A stretch of DNA of 64,000 nt from Chrysogorgia sp. JL179-B06. Lineage: Eukaryota > Cnidaria > Anthozoa > Scleralcyonacea > Chrysogorgiidae. The DNA is taken from NCBI GenBank assembly GCA_035772405.1, contig JAYKKM010000375.1:3120001-3184000 (forward strand), read 5' to 3'. The stretch's first letter is position 1, and every line of letters starts with the position of its first letter. The notes beneath the pieces are model-generated. The model worked only from the letters and a program-made list of their open reading frames with translations. It was not told where the DNA came from and searched no databases. This document shows, piece by piece, positions 11,526 to 21,845 of this stretch. The translations under genes and the position numbers were made by a program.

Positions 11526-11849
11526 CTTGATTCTGAATACAACTCTCATTTCAAGACACTACCAGTCCACAGACCTGTTACTATTAAAGCCAAACTTTTA
11601 AGTCATCCGTCAGACAGTGCTCCTGAAGCACTGGAGAGCAGTCGACGTGCTGGACTGTTGTCCAATCAGTTTTCTCAAATAAGTGAACCAGCCCTTCAAA
11701 GGAAGAAGATTGTTCCTTACAAGCACAATCATAATATATTTCCAACAAGTACTGTGAAGGAATTGGATGATGGGGAGTGGCTTGATGCTGTAGGGAGTGA
11801 TATTGATTCTAGCAGGTCAGCATGCAGTAAGAAAGAAAGGCACAACATG
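11526..11849 (+). CDS. MDM1: MDM1 exon 2
   Basis: The acceptor CACTTAG precedes 11526 and the donor GTAAGTG follows 11849. The exon is 108 codons, phase 0 at both ends. It carries the first MDM1-type repeat SEYNSHF near its start, then Ser/Glu-rich sequence and RKKIVPYKHN. The latter resembles the KRRVPYHDP block that follows the first repeat in vertebrate MDM1. The protein would act at centrioles and microtubules. The flanking repeats have no effect on the frame. Confidence 0.75.
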
Positions 11850-12127
11850 GTAAGTGTGATTCTGTAATACAATTTGTTGTACTCAATTCTTGCCAGTGCT
11901 GTGAGTAACAGTGATGGTTTTACAGGGGGTGCACACCCCTTGCCTTGGCCAAGGGGGTGCAGGAGGGGTGCCAATTGCCTTGTCAAATTTTTGTGGATTT
12001 GGCAAGATAATTGTCAAACCAAAATAAAATAGAGACAAAATAAGATAATAGCATGATATAAAATGTACAATACAATACCTGAGGTTAGATAATTCAAATT
12101 GCAAGCAAGTCTTCAATCTTCAGTACA

Positions 12128-12550
12128 GACTACACACATAAAAATCTCAAAGGTTGTAACAAGGTTATTGATTCAACATGCCTGTATACAGCATTGTCAA
12201 CATGATAGATCAGGACTGTTAAAATAACAGCACTGTTCAAGCGTGTTTCAACATGTTGTGACAGGCTTGTTGAATCGACAGCAGTTGTTCATGCATGTGA
12301 GAACATGCAAAAACCAGCTTGATAGAACAACCAAGTTCATGGCTGTTGTAACAACGCTGTTCAACCTTGTTATTTCATCATGCTCTGACAACATGTTGTA
12401 TCATGTATGAACAATGTTCTTCAACACTGTTCAAGCCTGTTTGATCATCAGTTCAAGCTGGCCAGCTCAACCTTGTTCAAGCCTGCTGATATCAACCATG
12501 TTTTAGGCTGTACACAGGTAGAAACAGGCTGTGCATTTTTACGTGTGTAG
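12128..12550. repeat. Degenerate CTGTT/AACA repeat element
   Basis: The ends CTACACACATAAAAAT and ATTTTTACGTGTGTAG form an imperfect inverted pair. The interior is a degenerate mix of ACATGTTGT, AACAGGCTTG and CTGTTCAA words in both orientations, as at 6870-7225. It looks like an eroded foldback element with internal minisatellite growth. Confidence 0.5.
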
Positions 12551-12710
12551 TGCCTTGCTGCATGCAGTGGCATGCAACGCATGTGTCCCCAATCCCCTGC
12601 TGTAGCTCCCTCAGTGGCACTCAACCCTGTCTCGGTCGCGCCCCACACCGCAGGCCTGCAATCTTACTTCACTTGCTCAGCATCCCTCCTACCAGATGAA
12701 GCTGGATCCA

Positions 12711-13557
12711 TCACTGGTGAGTAACATCATTACAAATAACTAGTTACAAGTAATTGTTACTTTTTTGAGTAATGTTACTGCAACTAGTTACTTTTTTGGA
12801 GAAGGTAATTGAACTAGTTACAAAATTTCGAAATAAAAAATAACGATAACTAATTAAGTTACATTTTCCGTTGACGGCTCCGTTACTTTTTGCTCGTTTA
12901 TAATTTTATTTACAGTTGGTATCGCTAATCTATGGCCTTATTTGCCAATTTGGCTAATATTATATGTTCTGTTTTAAATTACGAACATGCCAACTTGTTT
13001 ACTTTCGTTTACCAAAAGGAGTGCTCGCGGCTTGCCTATAACTTTGTTGTCAAATTTGTGTTAAAAACATGACCATTCATTTAATATGTATGTGTGCAGT
13101 TGCCATCTTCCTTAGTCGATGTACTGACCCAACAGCCTGCAGGAACTTGATGATACAGTATATACACAGCACAATGTGTTTGCAGTTGGTATCGCTAATC
13201 TATGGCCGTATTTGGCCACAACTAATGTATTGATTTGATCAGTATATATTAATAGTACATGTGAATTATTAATATATATTAATAGTACGTGCGGCGAATC
13301 GCACGCCTAAAATATTCTGCGCGTGCGATGCGTTTTCGAATAACTAATTAGGTCCTCTTTAGGAAACGATCTCGAGAATGGAGATGTTTTAATTTAAACT
13401 TTTCTCAGAAGATAAATAGATCAAATAAATTACTGATATTATCAACAATACATGTTCTGTAGTATAATATTATATTGTATAAAACACATCCATTACAAAA
13501 TATTAAAAAGGACTTCAACAGGAAAGTAAACTAATAACGTTATATACTGTCAGTCTG
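12711..13557 (-). mobile_element. hAT element end with GTAAC subterminal repeats
   Basis: CACTGGTGAGTAAC at 12711 opens a zone rich in AACTAGTTAC and GTTACTTTTTT words. This is the pattern of subterminal transposase sites in some hAT elements, and the hAT transposase remnant follows at 13558-14160 on the - strand. AT-rich sequence and the word GCAGTTGGTATCGCTAATCT (twice, 12914 and 13181) lie between them. The right end was not located; GC-rich inverted blocks near 14290 and 14880 are candidates. Confidence 0.5.
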
Positions 13558-14160
13558 TCACAGGCTCTCGCTTTCGGAAGATGATTCTCTGCTGCTGATT
13601 TCGGAACTGTCCGAAGACAAGTCTTCGACTTCTAAACGCGGCACTTTCGCTGTTTGTTGTGGTTGACCAAGACGCCTTTTCGCCGTTTCTTTAGGTATAT
13701 TGCAAGAGCGCTTTCGAGTTTCTGTTCCCGTTCTGCATCGTTCCACACCTTGAAGTTGAGTTTTACGAGGAGCAAGTTCTCTAAGGTGGCGCTCATGTGT
13801 GTTAAACTTACACGCTTATCACTTAAGATAATGCTGAGCGTGCTGAATGCTCTTTCAACTGAGGAATTAGATTCTGACAAGGAAATAATGATTTCTGCTA
13901 GCAGACAGAGGTTTGGATACTCGCAGTTTTCCTTTTCAGACATTGCGCGCGTATCTCTTACAGCAGGCTTGTGGTATTTGCTTTGTCGTAGAATTTGAAT
14001 CGTTTCCATTCGGAAAAACACTTCTGCAGCTCAAACCCTGATTCAGCAAGGGGCATGCTGCAGAAATGGTGGCAAAACTTCTCAATTTCATCCACACCAT
14101 ACTCCCGTTCATCTAACGTCTTGAAACAGTGCAAGTAAAAGGAGGTTTCTGTCTTGCTTA
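13558..14160 (-). pseudogene. hAT transposase C-terminal remnant
   Basis: Reading on the - strand, the frames carry a hATC dimerisation region with SNSSVERAFSTLS and LSDKRVSL, followed by ENLLLVKLN. This is the conserved C-terminal block of hAT transposases. Upstream coding similarity continues in another frame to about 14160, and a further frame change is needed near 13690 to reach the Ser/Glu-rich tail ending at 13558. At least two frameshifts and stops make it a pseudogene. The N-terminal BED finger and RNase-H-like catalytic residues are not seen. Confidence 0.75.
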
Positions 14161-15059
14161 CTGCGATCTTTGTAATACGACAAGGCTGATTTTATTATTT
14201 TGGTGTTGTTTTGCGCCTTGAGGATTTATGGCGTGTGCCGGCGCGTGCGCGTACGATCTGTGAGATTTGTTATGTTGTGCGAATGCGCTATATGCAGCCA
14301 TGACTCTCTCCTCCGCGCGTAGCGGGAGGAAAATCGGACGCGCGCAGGGAATGACGGGAAGAGAGAAAGAAAACAAACCTCTGCCAGATAACGTATCCAA
14401 CATGGCGACCAAATTCAGTGATGGACTGGGTCAGACTCGAGGGATACATTAATATCCAAGATAATAAACAAATAATTCATATCCAAAATGATAAACATTA
14501 ATATCCAAGATAATAACAAGTGCCACGACAATTAACACACTGGTAACAATTTATAATGGCCGTTCCAATGAGTTTTCAAACTCAGAAATCAGGGAGCTCT
14601 TGACTAGACGTTCACATAATTGACTAGCATTCGGTAGTTTGCAGGTTAATATATAAACAACTTTATAAGACAGCTTGTACAGCAAAAATAAAAAACAATT
14701 GGAGCTTCAAGCTCAAAAGCCAAATCAGTAAATCACTCAACTATGCATATAATTATATTTTCTCGTTTCCCGTCTTCCCGTCGTCCACCGCGCGCCTCCG
14801 ATTTTCCTCGATCCAGTCCCCGCACGCTTCCCTATTTTGCCCGCACGCCTTCCTCTACTAAAAATAAGTCTCTGCGGAGGAGAGAGCAGCCATGAGGTAT
14901 TACAAAAGTCAGGTAAGTTATATTTTGAAGTCTTTTGGTGCACCTTTGTAATTATTTTTTTGTGAACCTATAAATATTAAAGCTTGAAGATCTGAAAATG
15001 AGTTATGAACCGGAGAGCTTTTCTGAGAGTGATTTGTGATCTGACGAAATACATAAAGA
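14161..15059. other. Non-coding; GC-rich inverted blocks
   Basis: Two GC-rich blocks of about 100 bp (14280-14400 and 14765-14895) share inverted words such as CTCTCTCCTCCGC and GGAAAATCGGA, so they may be the ends of a decayed element. No gene supported. Confidence 0.35.
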
Positions 15060-15572
15060 TGTTTTTACGAAAGGTATACACGTTTGCGTGATATAATAGG
15101 CACGTATGTTATGTATTTAGACTCGGTAATTCCAAATCTGTTTTCAGAATCGAAAACGGTTAAATATTGACCGAATGACGTTCAAAATAATCTACGAGGA
15201 AGCGGCTGGCTTATTGCTGACTAATTTCTAAGTACATAAACCGTTTTACGAAGGGTATTCACGTTCTCGTAATATAATAGACGCGTATGTTATGTATTTT
15301 CGCTAATTCCAAATCAGTTTTCAGAATTGAAAACGGTTAAATATTGATCGAGATAAAGTTCAAAATAGTATACGACGAAGCGGCCGGCTGATTGCCGAAT
15401 AGTTTCTAAGTACATAAACCGTTTTTACGAAGGGTATTCACGTTCTCGTAATATAATAGGTACGTATGTTATGTATTTAGACTCTGTAATTCCAAATCTG
15501 TTTTCAGAATTGAAATCGAGTAAATATTGGCCAAGATAAAGTTCAAAATCTACGTATGACGAAACGGCCTTT
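15060..15572. repeat. Tandem repeat, about 178 bp x 3
   Basis: Three successive units each contain CGTTTTTACGAAGGGTATTC-like sequence, AATATAATAGGNACGTATG, TGTTATGTATTTAGACT, TTTTCAGAATTGAAA and GACGAAGCGGC. Divergence between units is roughly 10-15 percent by eye. No ORF spans them. Confidence 0.8.
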
Positions 15573-15984
15573 TGCGATTTGTTTGTTTTCTGCTAGACCT
15601 GGCGCGGTCTGGACCCTGGGGACCATGGATGGGGAAAAGAAACTCGGGGGGGGGGGGGCAGGGGGTGTGGTGTGGTAGAAAAGGCGTGCGAGGTGTTATT
15701 GCGTATACGTATTTATAGTTTATTAGAATGATTTTGAAAAGATCAGACAGTAAAGGATGTGTCACCAATGTAGTAATGTAGTAATAGTTGGTTGTGTATA
15801 GGAATTTGTTTCACATTTAATCAGAGAGGAGAACTTTTTCCTATCACTGAACGTTCTTCCTTGATCTAGTTAGGAATATCAGTTGTTCCCCAGTAAATTT
15901 ATTTATTTATTTATTTAAAATTCTTTAGACACGTTAGCCTATTCAACTAAAGTTGTTTTTCAAAGGGCCGTGTGTTATATAATA
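15573..15984. other. Non-coding spacer with G-tract and ATTT run
   Basis: A G9 tract lies near 15650 and an (ATTT)n run at 15898-15917. After it comes TTTTTCAAAGGGCCGTGTG, the reverse complement of a LINE 3' tail also seen at 38580 and 44610. No gene. Confidence 0.4.
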
Positions 15985-16500
15985 ATAATAATGATAATCA
16001 TAATAAAGACGTATTAGGAGCATTATACAATAGTCTCAATACTCTTACAACAATATATTCTTAATGTTACTTATAAAACTAATTGCAGTTTCATTATAAG
16101 ATAAACTTATAAGATATTATAAGATACTACATATATTACCACTATGAGCAAAAAACTATTAATTTTAAAAAAGAAAAGTCTTAAGTGCTGACTTAAAACT
16201 ACTGAAAATATCAATGCTTCTAATTTCCTGTGGTAATGAATTCCACAGTTTTGGTGCGGCAACTGAGAATGATCTGTCTCCATGAGTCACCGTTTTGGAT
16301 TTTGGCTCAAGTAGCAGATTTCGGTTAGGGTCTTAAAGTACGAGTAGGTTTATATTGAGTTAGTAAATCAGTAATATAAATAGGTGCCTGGCCATGTAAA
16401 GTTTTTAAAGTAATTATCAGTATCTTAAAAACAATCCTTGATCTCACTGGCAACCAGTGAAGATTACGAAGCACAAGGGAGATATGTCCTTAATTTGTAA
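15985..16500 (-). mobile_element. L2/CR1-like LINE 3' fragment
   Basis: On the - strand the sequence decodes to fragments of the reverse transcriptase C terminus (LHWLPV-like, then a Pro-Thr-Arg-x-Leu segment, then WNSLPQEIRS-like), with stops. It ends in a 3' tail with AGACGTATTAGGAGCATTAT next to an ATT/AAT microsatellite. The same family occurs at 32485, 32700, 45420 and 51975; the last copy hosts the Polinton. Confidence 0.7.
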
Positions 16501-17050
16501 TTCTTTATGTAGAAAAAGAACTGAATACTAACTATATAACCTTGAACTAAAATACAAAAATTTAACAAATATTACAGTATAAAAAGTCTTTTATTAAAAA
16601 ATTCTAAAAACGTCTTAACAATATTGCAGACAAAAAAAACAAAAAAACAAAACAAACTTTTTTCAACGCATTCGTGCGAGGTTTTGGTAACGTAAAAAGC
16701 ATATGATTATTACTTCTTAGGTTGTAACAATCTCGATTTATAATAGGAAATAAATGTGATAATTATCTAAATTCGACTTGCCAGTTATTATTTTTTGGAC
16801 AAGATTTGACAATTGACGTTCGTCTCTTCTAGATTGCAAATCTTTCCATCCATGTTTTGCACGGGTATGGGTAGCCGACATGTCATGACTGTCTAAAGTT
16901 ATTATACGGCCAGCCTTATTTTGGAGTTTTTGTAAGCGGTCTTTTAAAATATTTGAGCAGTTATCCCAAACCAAGTATCAGTAGTCAAAATGGGGAGTCA
17001 CTAATGCATTGTATAAACGTTTCGAAACTGATGTTCTTGGTTCTTCTTAA
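16501..17050 (-). mobile_element. LINE reverse transcriptase fragment
   Basis: The - strand frame at 16738-16974 reads VWDNCSNILKDRLQKLQNKA then GRIITL. This is the YLxxWGxxxxxxLxxLQxRAxR block at the C-terminal end of CR1/Jockey-clade reverse transcriptases. A stop interrupts the frame just upstream, near 16976. It is 5' truncated and non-functional. Confidence 0.7.
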
Positions 17051-17055
17051 TCAAC

Positions 17056-17059
17056 CTAC

Positions 17060-17116
<57 letters not shown>
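17056..17116. repeat. (TCAA)n microsatellite
   Basis: About 15 uninterrupted TCAA units, next to the 5'-truncated LINE fragments. Confidence 0.95.
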
Positions 17117-17117
<1 letters not shown>

Positions 17118-17189
17118 GCATTTATTTAAACACGATTATACGCAACACATTGCCGATGTGGTCGTGTGTTTATACTTTAGAGTTATATA

Positions 17190-17646
17190 CCGGGTGGCGC
17201 AATAAAATGTTCCCCCTCTTTGACTTATTGTAATTAAAAAACTAAAGAAGCCATCTTATTCAATTAAAGTTTATTGAACGCAGTAATGTATAACTTAAAT
17301 TTTGATGTATGCCTTAAACATATCTATAAAATATTAGCCGAGATATAGGCGTTTAAACTCGGACGACACTGACAAATTTTGTTCTTACTGTTGCGTGTTT
17401 TTACCATTTTATTACCATAATGCAACTTATTAGACCATTTCAGACAATTTTTCGCGTCTTCCAAAAACGCTACATTGAGTGTAAATGCCTATATCTCGGC
17501 TAATATTTTATAGAAATGTGCAAGGCATGCATCAAAATTTAAGTTAGACACAACTACGTTCAATAATTTCTATTTGTATAAGATAGCTTTTTCAGTTTTT
17601 TAATTACAATGAGTCGAAGAGGGGAACATTTTTTTGCGCCACCCGG
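17190..17646. mobile_element. TA-flanked foldback MITE
   Basis: The ends CCGGGTGGCGCAATAAAATG and its near-complement are flanked by TA. The inner arms pair further (GAGATATAGGCGTTTA with its complement). No ORF. The TA target and end sequence suggest a Tc1/mariner-type non-autonomous element. Confidence 0.75.
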
Positions 17647-17689
17647 TACAGGTATGAAATTTGCAATAAAATGAAAAGATTAAAAGTAT

Positions 17690-19090
17690 TATATAAAAAA
17701 TAAATTTTTACAGTAAAATTAAATATATAACTAAGTATAATAATATAATATAATAATATAATAATATAATATGGTATAATAATAACAGATATAATAATAT
17801 GATTTAAAAATATGTATAATTATCATCCTTATTATTTGAATATATTTTAAAATCTTCTGTTTCCAGATCATGTTGTCTTATCAGTGTTTTAAAAATGGAA
17901 TGACGTTTCTCGTTTCTGATACTGTCTGGCATCTTGTTCCACAAAGCTGCTCCCATAAACGACACTGATCTATGTCGAATGTTAGTTTCTGGTCTTGGGA
18001 TAACCATCTTTTCCGCTCCTATCAGGTTTTCTTTGTTATTATGTTCTGACAAAGTTGCTCTGGTGCATCACCGTTACAACATTTATGGAATATACTCAAT
18101 AACCTTTGTAAATTGTTTGTATGTACTAGTTAGTGTCTTCCACCCAGTTTTTAGCATCACATTCTTGGCTGGGCAGTAGCGGATCCAGGGGGGGGGGGGG
18201 GTTCCGAGGGTGCCATGGAACCCCCCTTCCTGAAGCCGAGCATGTTCTTTGTGCTCATTTCCGAACTTTATATTTTGCTCAAAAGTGCCCTCGAAATGCA
18301 GGAAATGCTGTTTTAGAAACCCAAAATTCAAAACATTCAAATTATTCAAAAAAAAAAATTCAAAAAATTTGACCCCCTAGAAATGTGTCGTCACTTAGGA
18401 CTGAGCTTGGAACCCTCTTTTCAAAATCCTGGATCCGCCACTGCAGGGTATAAGTCCCAGTCTAACCTATAGATTATGCGTGCAGTTCTTGCGTGCATTT
18501 TTTCCAATATATTAATTTGTGTTTTGCCACAGTTTCCCCAAACAAGGATACAATGCGTTACAGCAGGGAAAATTACTTTCCGGTAAAAATCTTCCAGCAT
18601 ATATTTTCGAAGAAAATCCATGGACTTTAATCGACTTAACTTCCTAGCGAAGGAAAGTTTGACTTCTTCTGTATGTTCTTTCCACTTTAGCTTGTTATCC
18701 AAAGTCATTCCCAAAGATTTTATTTTATTTACCCACTTCACCAAGCTTCCATTTAGCCACACTGGTGGTAAAGGACCTAAAAAGGTTCCTCTGTTGAGGA
18801 GCATGGCCTCCGTTTTTGCTGGATGAACCGTCATTCCATTTCTTTGACACCAATCATTCACGAGGCTTAATGTCTCGTCCAATTTTAGAACCACTTGATC
18901 AACAGTTTCGCCAATACAAGTTAAGTCGTATCATCTGCGTACATTTCTAAGTCATCACAAAATAGTGCAAATAATAAGGGGCCCAAAACGGATCCTTGCC
19001 GCACTCCATAATCAACGCTTTTGAAATATTTTTGCATGTAGGAAACGAAAATTCCTTCTCGTAATTCCTCAGTTCTCATTATCCTGCGTG
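17690..19090 (-). mobile_element. LINE reverse transcriptase, 3' part
   Basis: On the - strand, from 19060 down, the sequence has VRQGSVLGPLLFALF, then MYADDT (the catalytic YADD box), then a long frame at 18894-18421 with NGMTVHPAKTEAM and KSLGMTLDNKLKW. The C-terminal RT region continues at 18170-17804 (WNKMPDSIRN). The RT is split by the hAT-like MITE at 18174-18443 and has a stop after the YADD box. The 3' end is a TAATA microsatellite at 17735-17800. It is 5' truncated near 19090. Confidence 0.8.
18174..18443. mobile_element. hAT-like MITE inside the LINE
   Basis: The terminal inverted repeat CAGTAGCGGATCCAG pairs with CTGGATCCGCCACTG, with an 11-G tract just inside the left end. Removing it rejoins the interrupted LINE reverse transcriptase. 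No convincing 8-bp duplication was found. A G-rich fragment with a similar end lies near 44335. Confidence 0.75.
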
Positions 19091-19384
19091 TAAGTTCTCA
19101 TTGCACTTTACGTTTCATTCTCTGACGAAGCCCTTCGTTCGAAACGTCAGACTTCCCATCCTCGTACCCAGGCGCTTATTTTGTCAGCCGCGTGACGCGC
19201 GCGTGAATGCTCGGCGTTTCTCCTCGCGTGTATTCTTACGCGCCTTCACGCATTTCTACACTGTCTACCCAGCACAACACTTTTGTATCACTAACTTCAT
19301 TTTTGGATTGTGAAATACGTATGTAAAATATAAATAATCATTCATAATAGGGGAAATTTGTTAAATGGCTGACCGGAAAGTACC

Positions 19385-20145
19385 AGATGTCATCGAGCTA
19401 AACCAGGTGCGCCAACAATCAGTCATCCATGTGTCAGCGGTACATTAGATTTCCGGTCGTTTTCAACGTGGGTCTTCTGTCAGCACAGTGTAAGCAATAA
19501 ATTATTGGCATTGTAATAGTATTATAACCGATAAGTTATTGGATTGTAACCAACCCCAAATCAACAAAGATCCTAACCCCCGCCTAACGAGTTTTCTAAC
19601 CTTAACCCACCCCCCCCCCCGCCTAACGAGTTTTCTAACCCTAACCCCCCGCTGTATTGTTAACAACTTTATTAGCCCCCACCACATCCTCTCCCGTATT
19701 TGAGGTGCTAAATTACTAGACTAGTGAGAGAGACTAAGCATATGGGACTAATTACAACCCAATAACTTATTGGTTACAATGCTATTACAACGCCAATAAT
19801 GTATTGCTTACAACGTGAGCAACAGGTGCTTCTGTTGATCTGTTCATTTCTTACAGGACATGTTTAAGACATCGTTTCTTTCTTTTTCGTAACCAAAATG
19901 TTGTTAATACGTCAAAATATAGCCGGGGATTAGGGTTAGAAAACCCATTAGGCGGAGGGTTAGGGTTGGGTTAGATCCTAAGTTTTTTTGGGATTAGCAG
20001 TTTTATGATGTATATCATAATACAGGCATGTCCGATATCGTATGATATAGACCCACGTTGAAAATACTGATCTTGTAACGACCGATAATTTAATGTACCG
20101 CTGACACGTGGATGGCAGATTCTTGGCGCACCTGGTTTAGGTCGA
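19385..20145. mobile_element. TIR element containing a nested MITE
   Basis: The outer arms (19385-19470, 20050-20145) are complementary and share GTGTCAGCGGTACATTA and TGGTTTAG-type words. Nested within is a MITE at 19490-19822 with ends TGTAAGCAATAAATTATTGG and its complement, carrying the CCGCCTAACGAGTTTTCTAA module. Part of the inner MITE (AGTGAGAGAGACTAAGCATA) resembles the sequence at the STING start codon near 50114. Confidence 0.65.
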
Positions 20146-21190
20146 CCTTCCGGCGGGTGAAACGCCCGCCAACGAGGTTCCCGGACCACACGTAAAGAAC
20201 CCCAAAGCCTGGGTTAGCAATTTTTTATTTTAAAAAATGGCGGCCGAAACACATGGAAGAGGTCGAGAGGATTGGGTGTTTGGAAATACATTTTAATAAT
20301 AAACATTAATATTTTTATTTAAGGTGGCGTTGTAACCACTGATCTCAAAAATAGGACTGGATTGAGCTTTCTGTTGTATTTGAAGCTTGCATATTTGCAT
20401 ACTGTAAATTGACGAAAGATCATTAGAAGCTCCGAGTTTGCAAGCAAATCAAACTGTGACGCTCGCGAAATAGGTTTAGTGTCTGGCCAATATAGTTTCT
20501 TTGTTAACATTAAATGCATAAAATCTTGAACCTAATTTGACGTCTCAAATCAGGCTTCTCTCACTGGATAATTAGAGCCAACGGCGGCCATTACTAAGGG
20601 ACCAAAGTCGCAGTAAATCTGTAGGTAGGCCATGAATCGTTTTTCCAGTAATTTGAAAAATGTCTTCTGGTCCTCTTTATAGTAAAATTATTTTATTTTG
20701 TCGATGGTAAGAGCACATAATCCAACAAAAAACCTCATAGGATCCTCAGTTGGTCCCTTAGTAATGGCGGACTTCCGGCTTAATTTTCTGAACAATAATT
20801 GCTCGATCCAGTCTTCTTTCGAGGTCAGTGATTGTAACGCATAATAGAAACACAATTATAGACATTAAGATTTAAGACAACTACAGACTACAGTACCTTA
20901 GCAACAGCTAAAACGCCATGATTATTACTAAGTACAGTAGCTACAGTAGTAAATATGTGTTAAAGGTATAGTAAGTCAAACAACATGTTCGGTAAGTTCT
21001 GAACTGTATACAGTATTTACATTTTAGACACACTTTTTCGGGTCGCGTATGATTTTTGATAGTTTGACAAATTTCCTATTTATAGTAATTAGGGTTGGCA
21101 TTAGTTTAGTTTAGTCTAGTTTATTAGATTTATCACTCTATTAGGTGAACGGAATCACCCCAACAGGCTAGAAGCCCAATTATAGGGGTT
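20146..21190. other. MDM1 intron sequence, small inverted repeat
   Basis: An inverted pair GGCCATTACTAAGGGACCAA (20585) and its complement (20751) bounds a MITE of about 190 bp. No coding signal. Confidence 0.4.
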
Positions 21191-21765
21191 ACTGTTTCTT
21201 GAAAGGTGGCAAAATTGCAAATTTCAATCTCGAAAAGTGCCCATGGATATTTCGGAAAAGATTGATACTAAAGCTATGCATAGAATAACTTTCAGGGCAT
21301 CAAATACTATTAATGGCTAAAGTGTTTCATCTGTTGCTATCACAACAGTGACGTTTCAAAATGGCCGAAAATGAACATTTAATCTAATTTATTTCGCAAA
21401 CGAGTCGGTGACCCCCGATTTTTTTTGCATTTAAACATTTCTTTTAGTTTAATTAATGAATAGGCAGATCCACATAATTTTTTTTTAATTTGCCTATTCA
21501 TCAATTAAACTAAAAGAAATGTTTAAATGCAAAAAAATCGGGGGTCACCGACTCGTTTGCGAAATAAATGAGATTAAATGTTCATGTTCGGCCATTTTGA
21601 AACGTCACTGTTGTCATAGCAACAGATGAAACACTATAGCCATTAATAGTATTTGATGCCCTGAAAGTTATTCTATGCATAGCTTTAGTTTCAATCTTTT
21701 CCGAAATATCCATGGGCACTTTTCGAGATTGAAATTTGCATTTTTGCCACCTTTCAAGAAACAGT
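21191..21765. mobile_element. Long foldback element
   Basis: Two arms of about 280 bp are nearly exact reverse complements around a centre near 21478. The ends are ACTGTTTCTTGAAAGGTGG and its complement. No ORF. It sits 80 bp beyond the stop codon of the TRADD-N/ankyrin gene, so it may form part of that gene's 3' UTR. Confidence 0.85.
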
Positions 21766-21845
21766 AGGGAGCCACCTTAAGATCGTTATCTGTCTTCGAC
21801 TTAAGGTCGTTACTGTCACAATACTTCTAAGTATACAATGTTAAT

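Noticed and set aside
12696..12716. A 21-nt phase-neutral micro-exon of MDM1 (acceptor CCTACCAG, donor GTGAGTAAC)
   Set aside because: The donor coincides with the end of a hAT element (CACTGGTGAGTAAC), and the frame works without it; transcript evidence would be needed.
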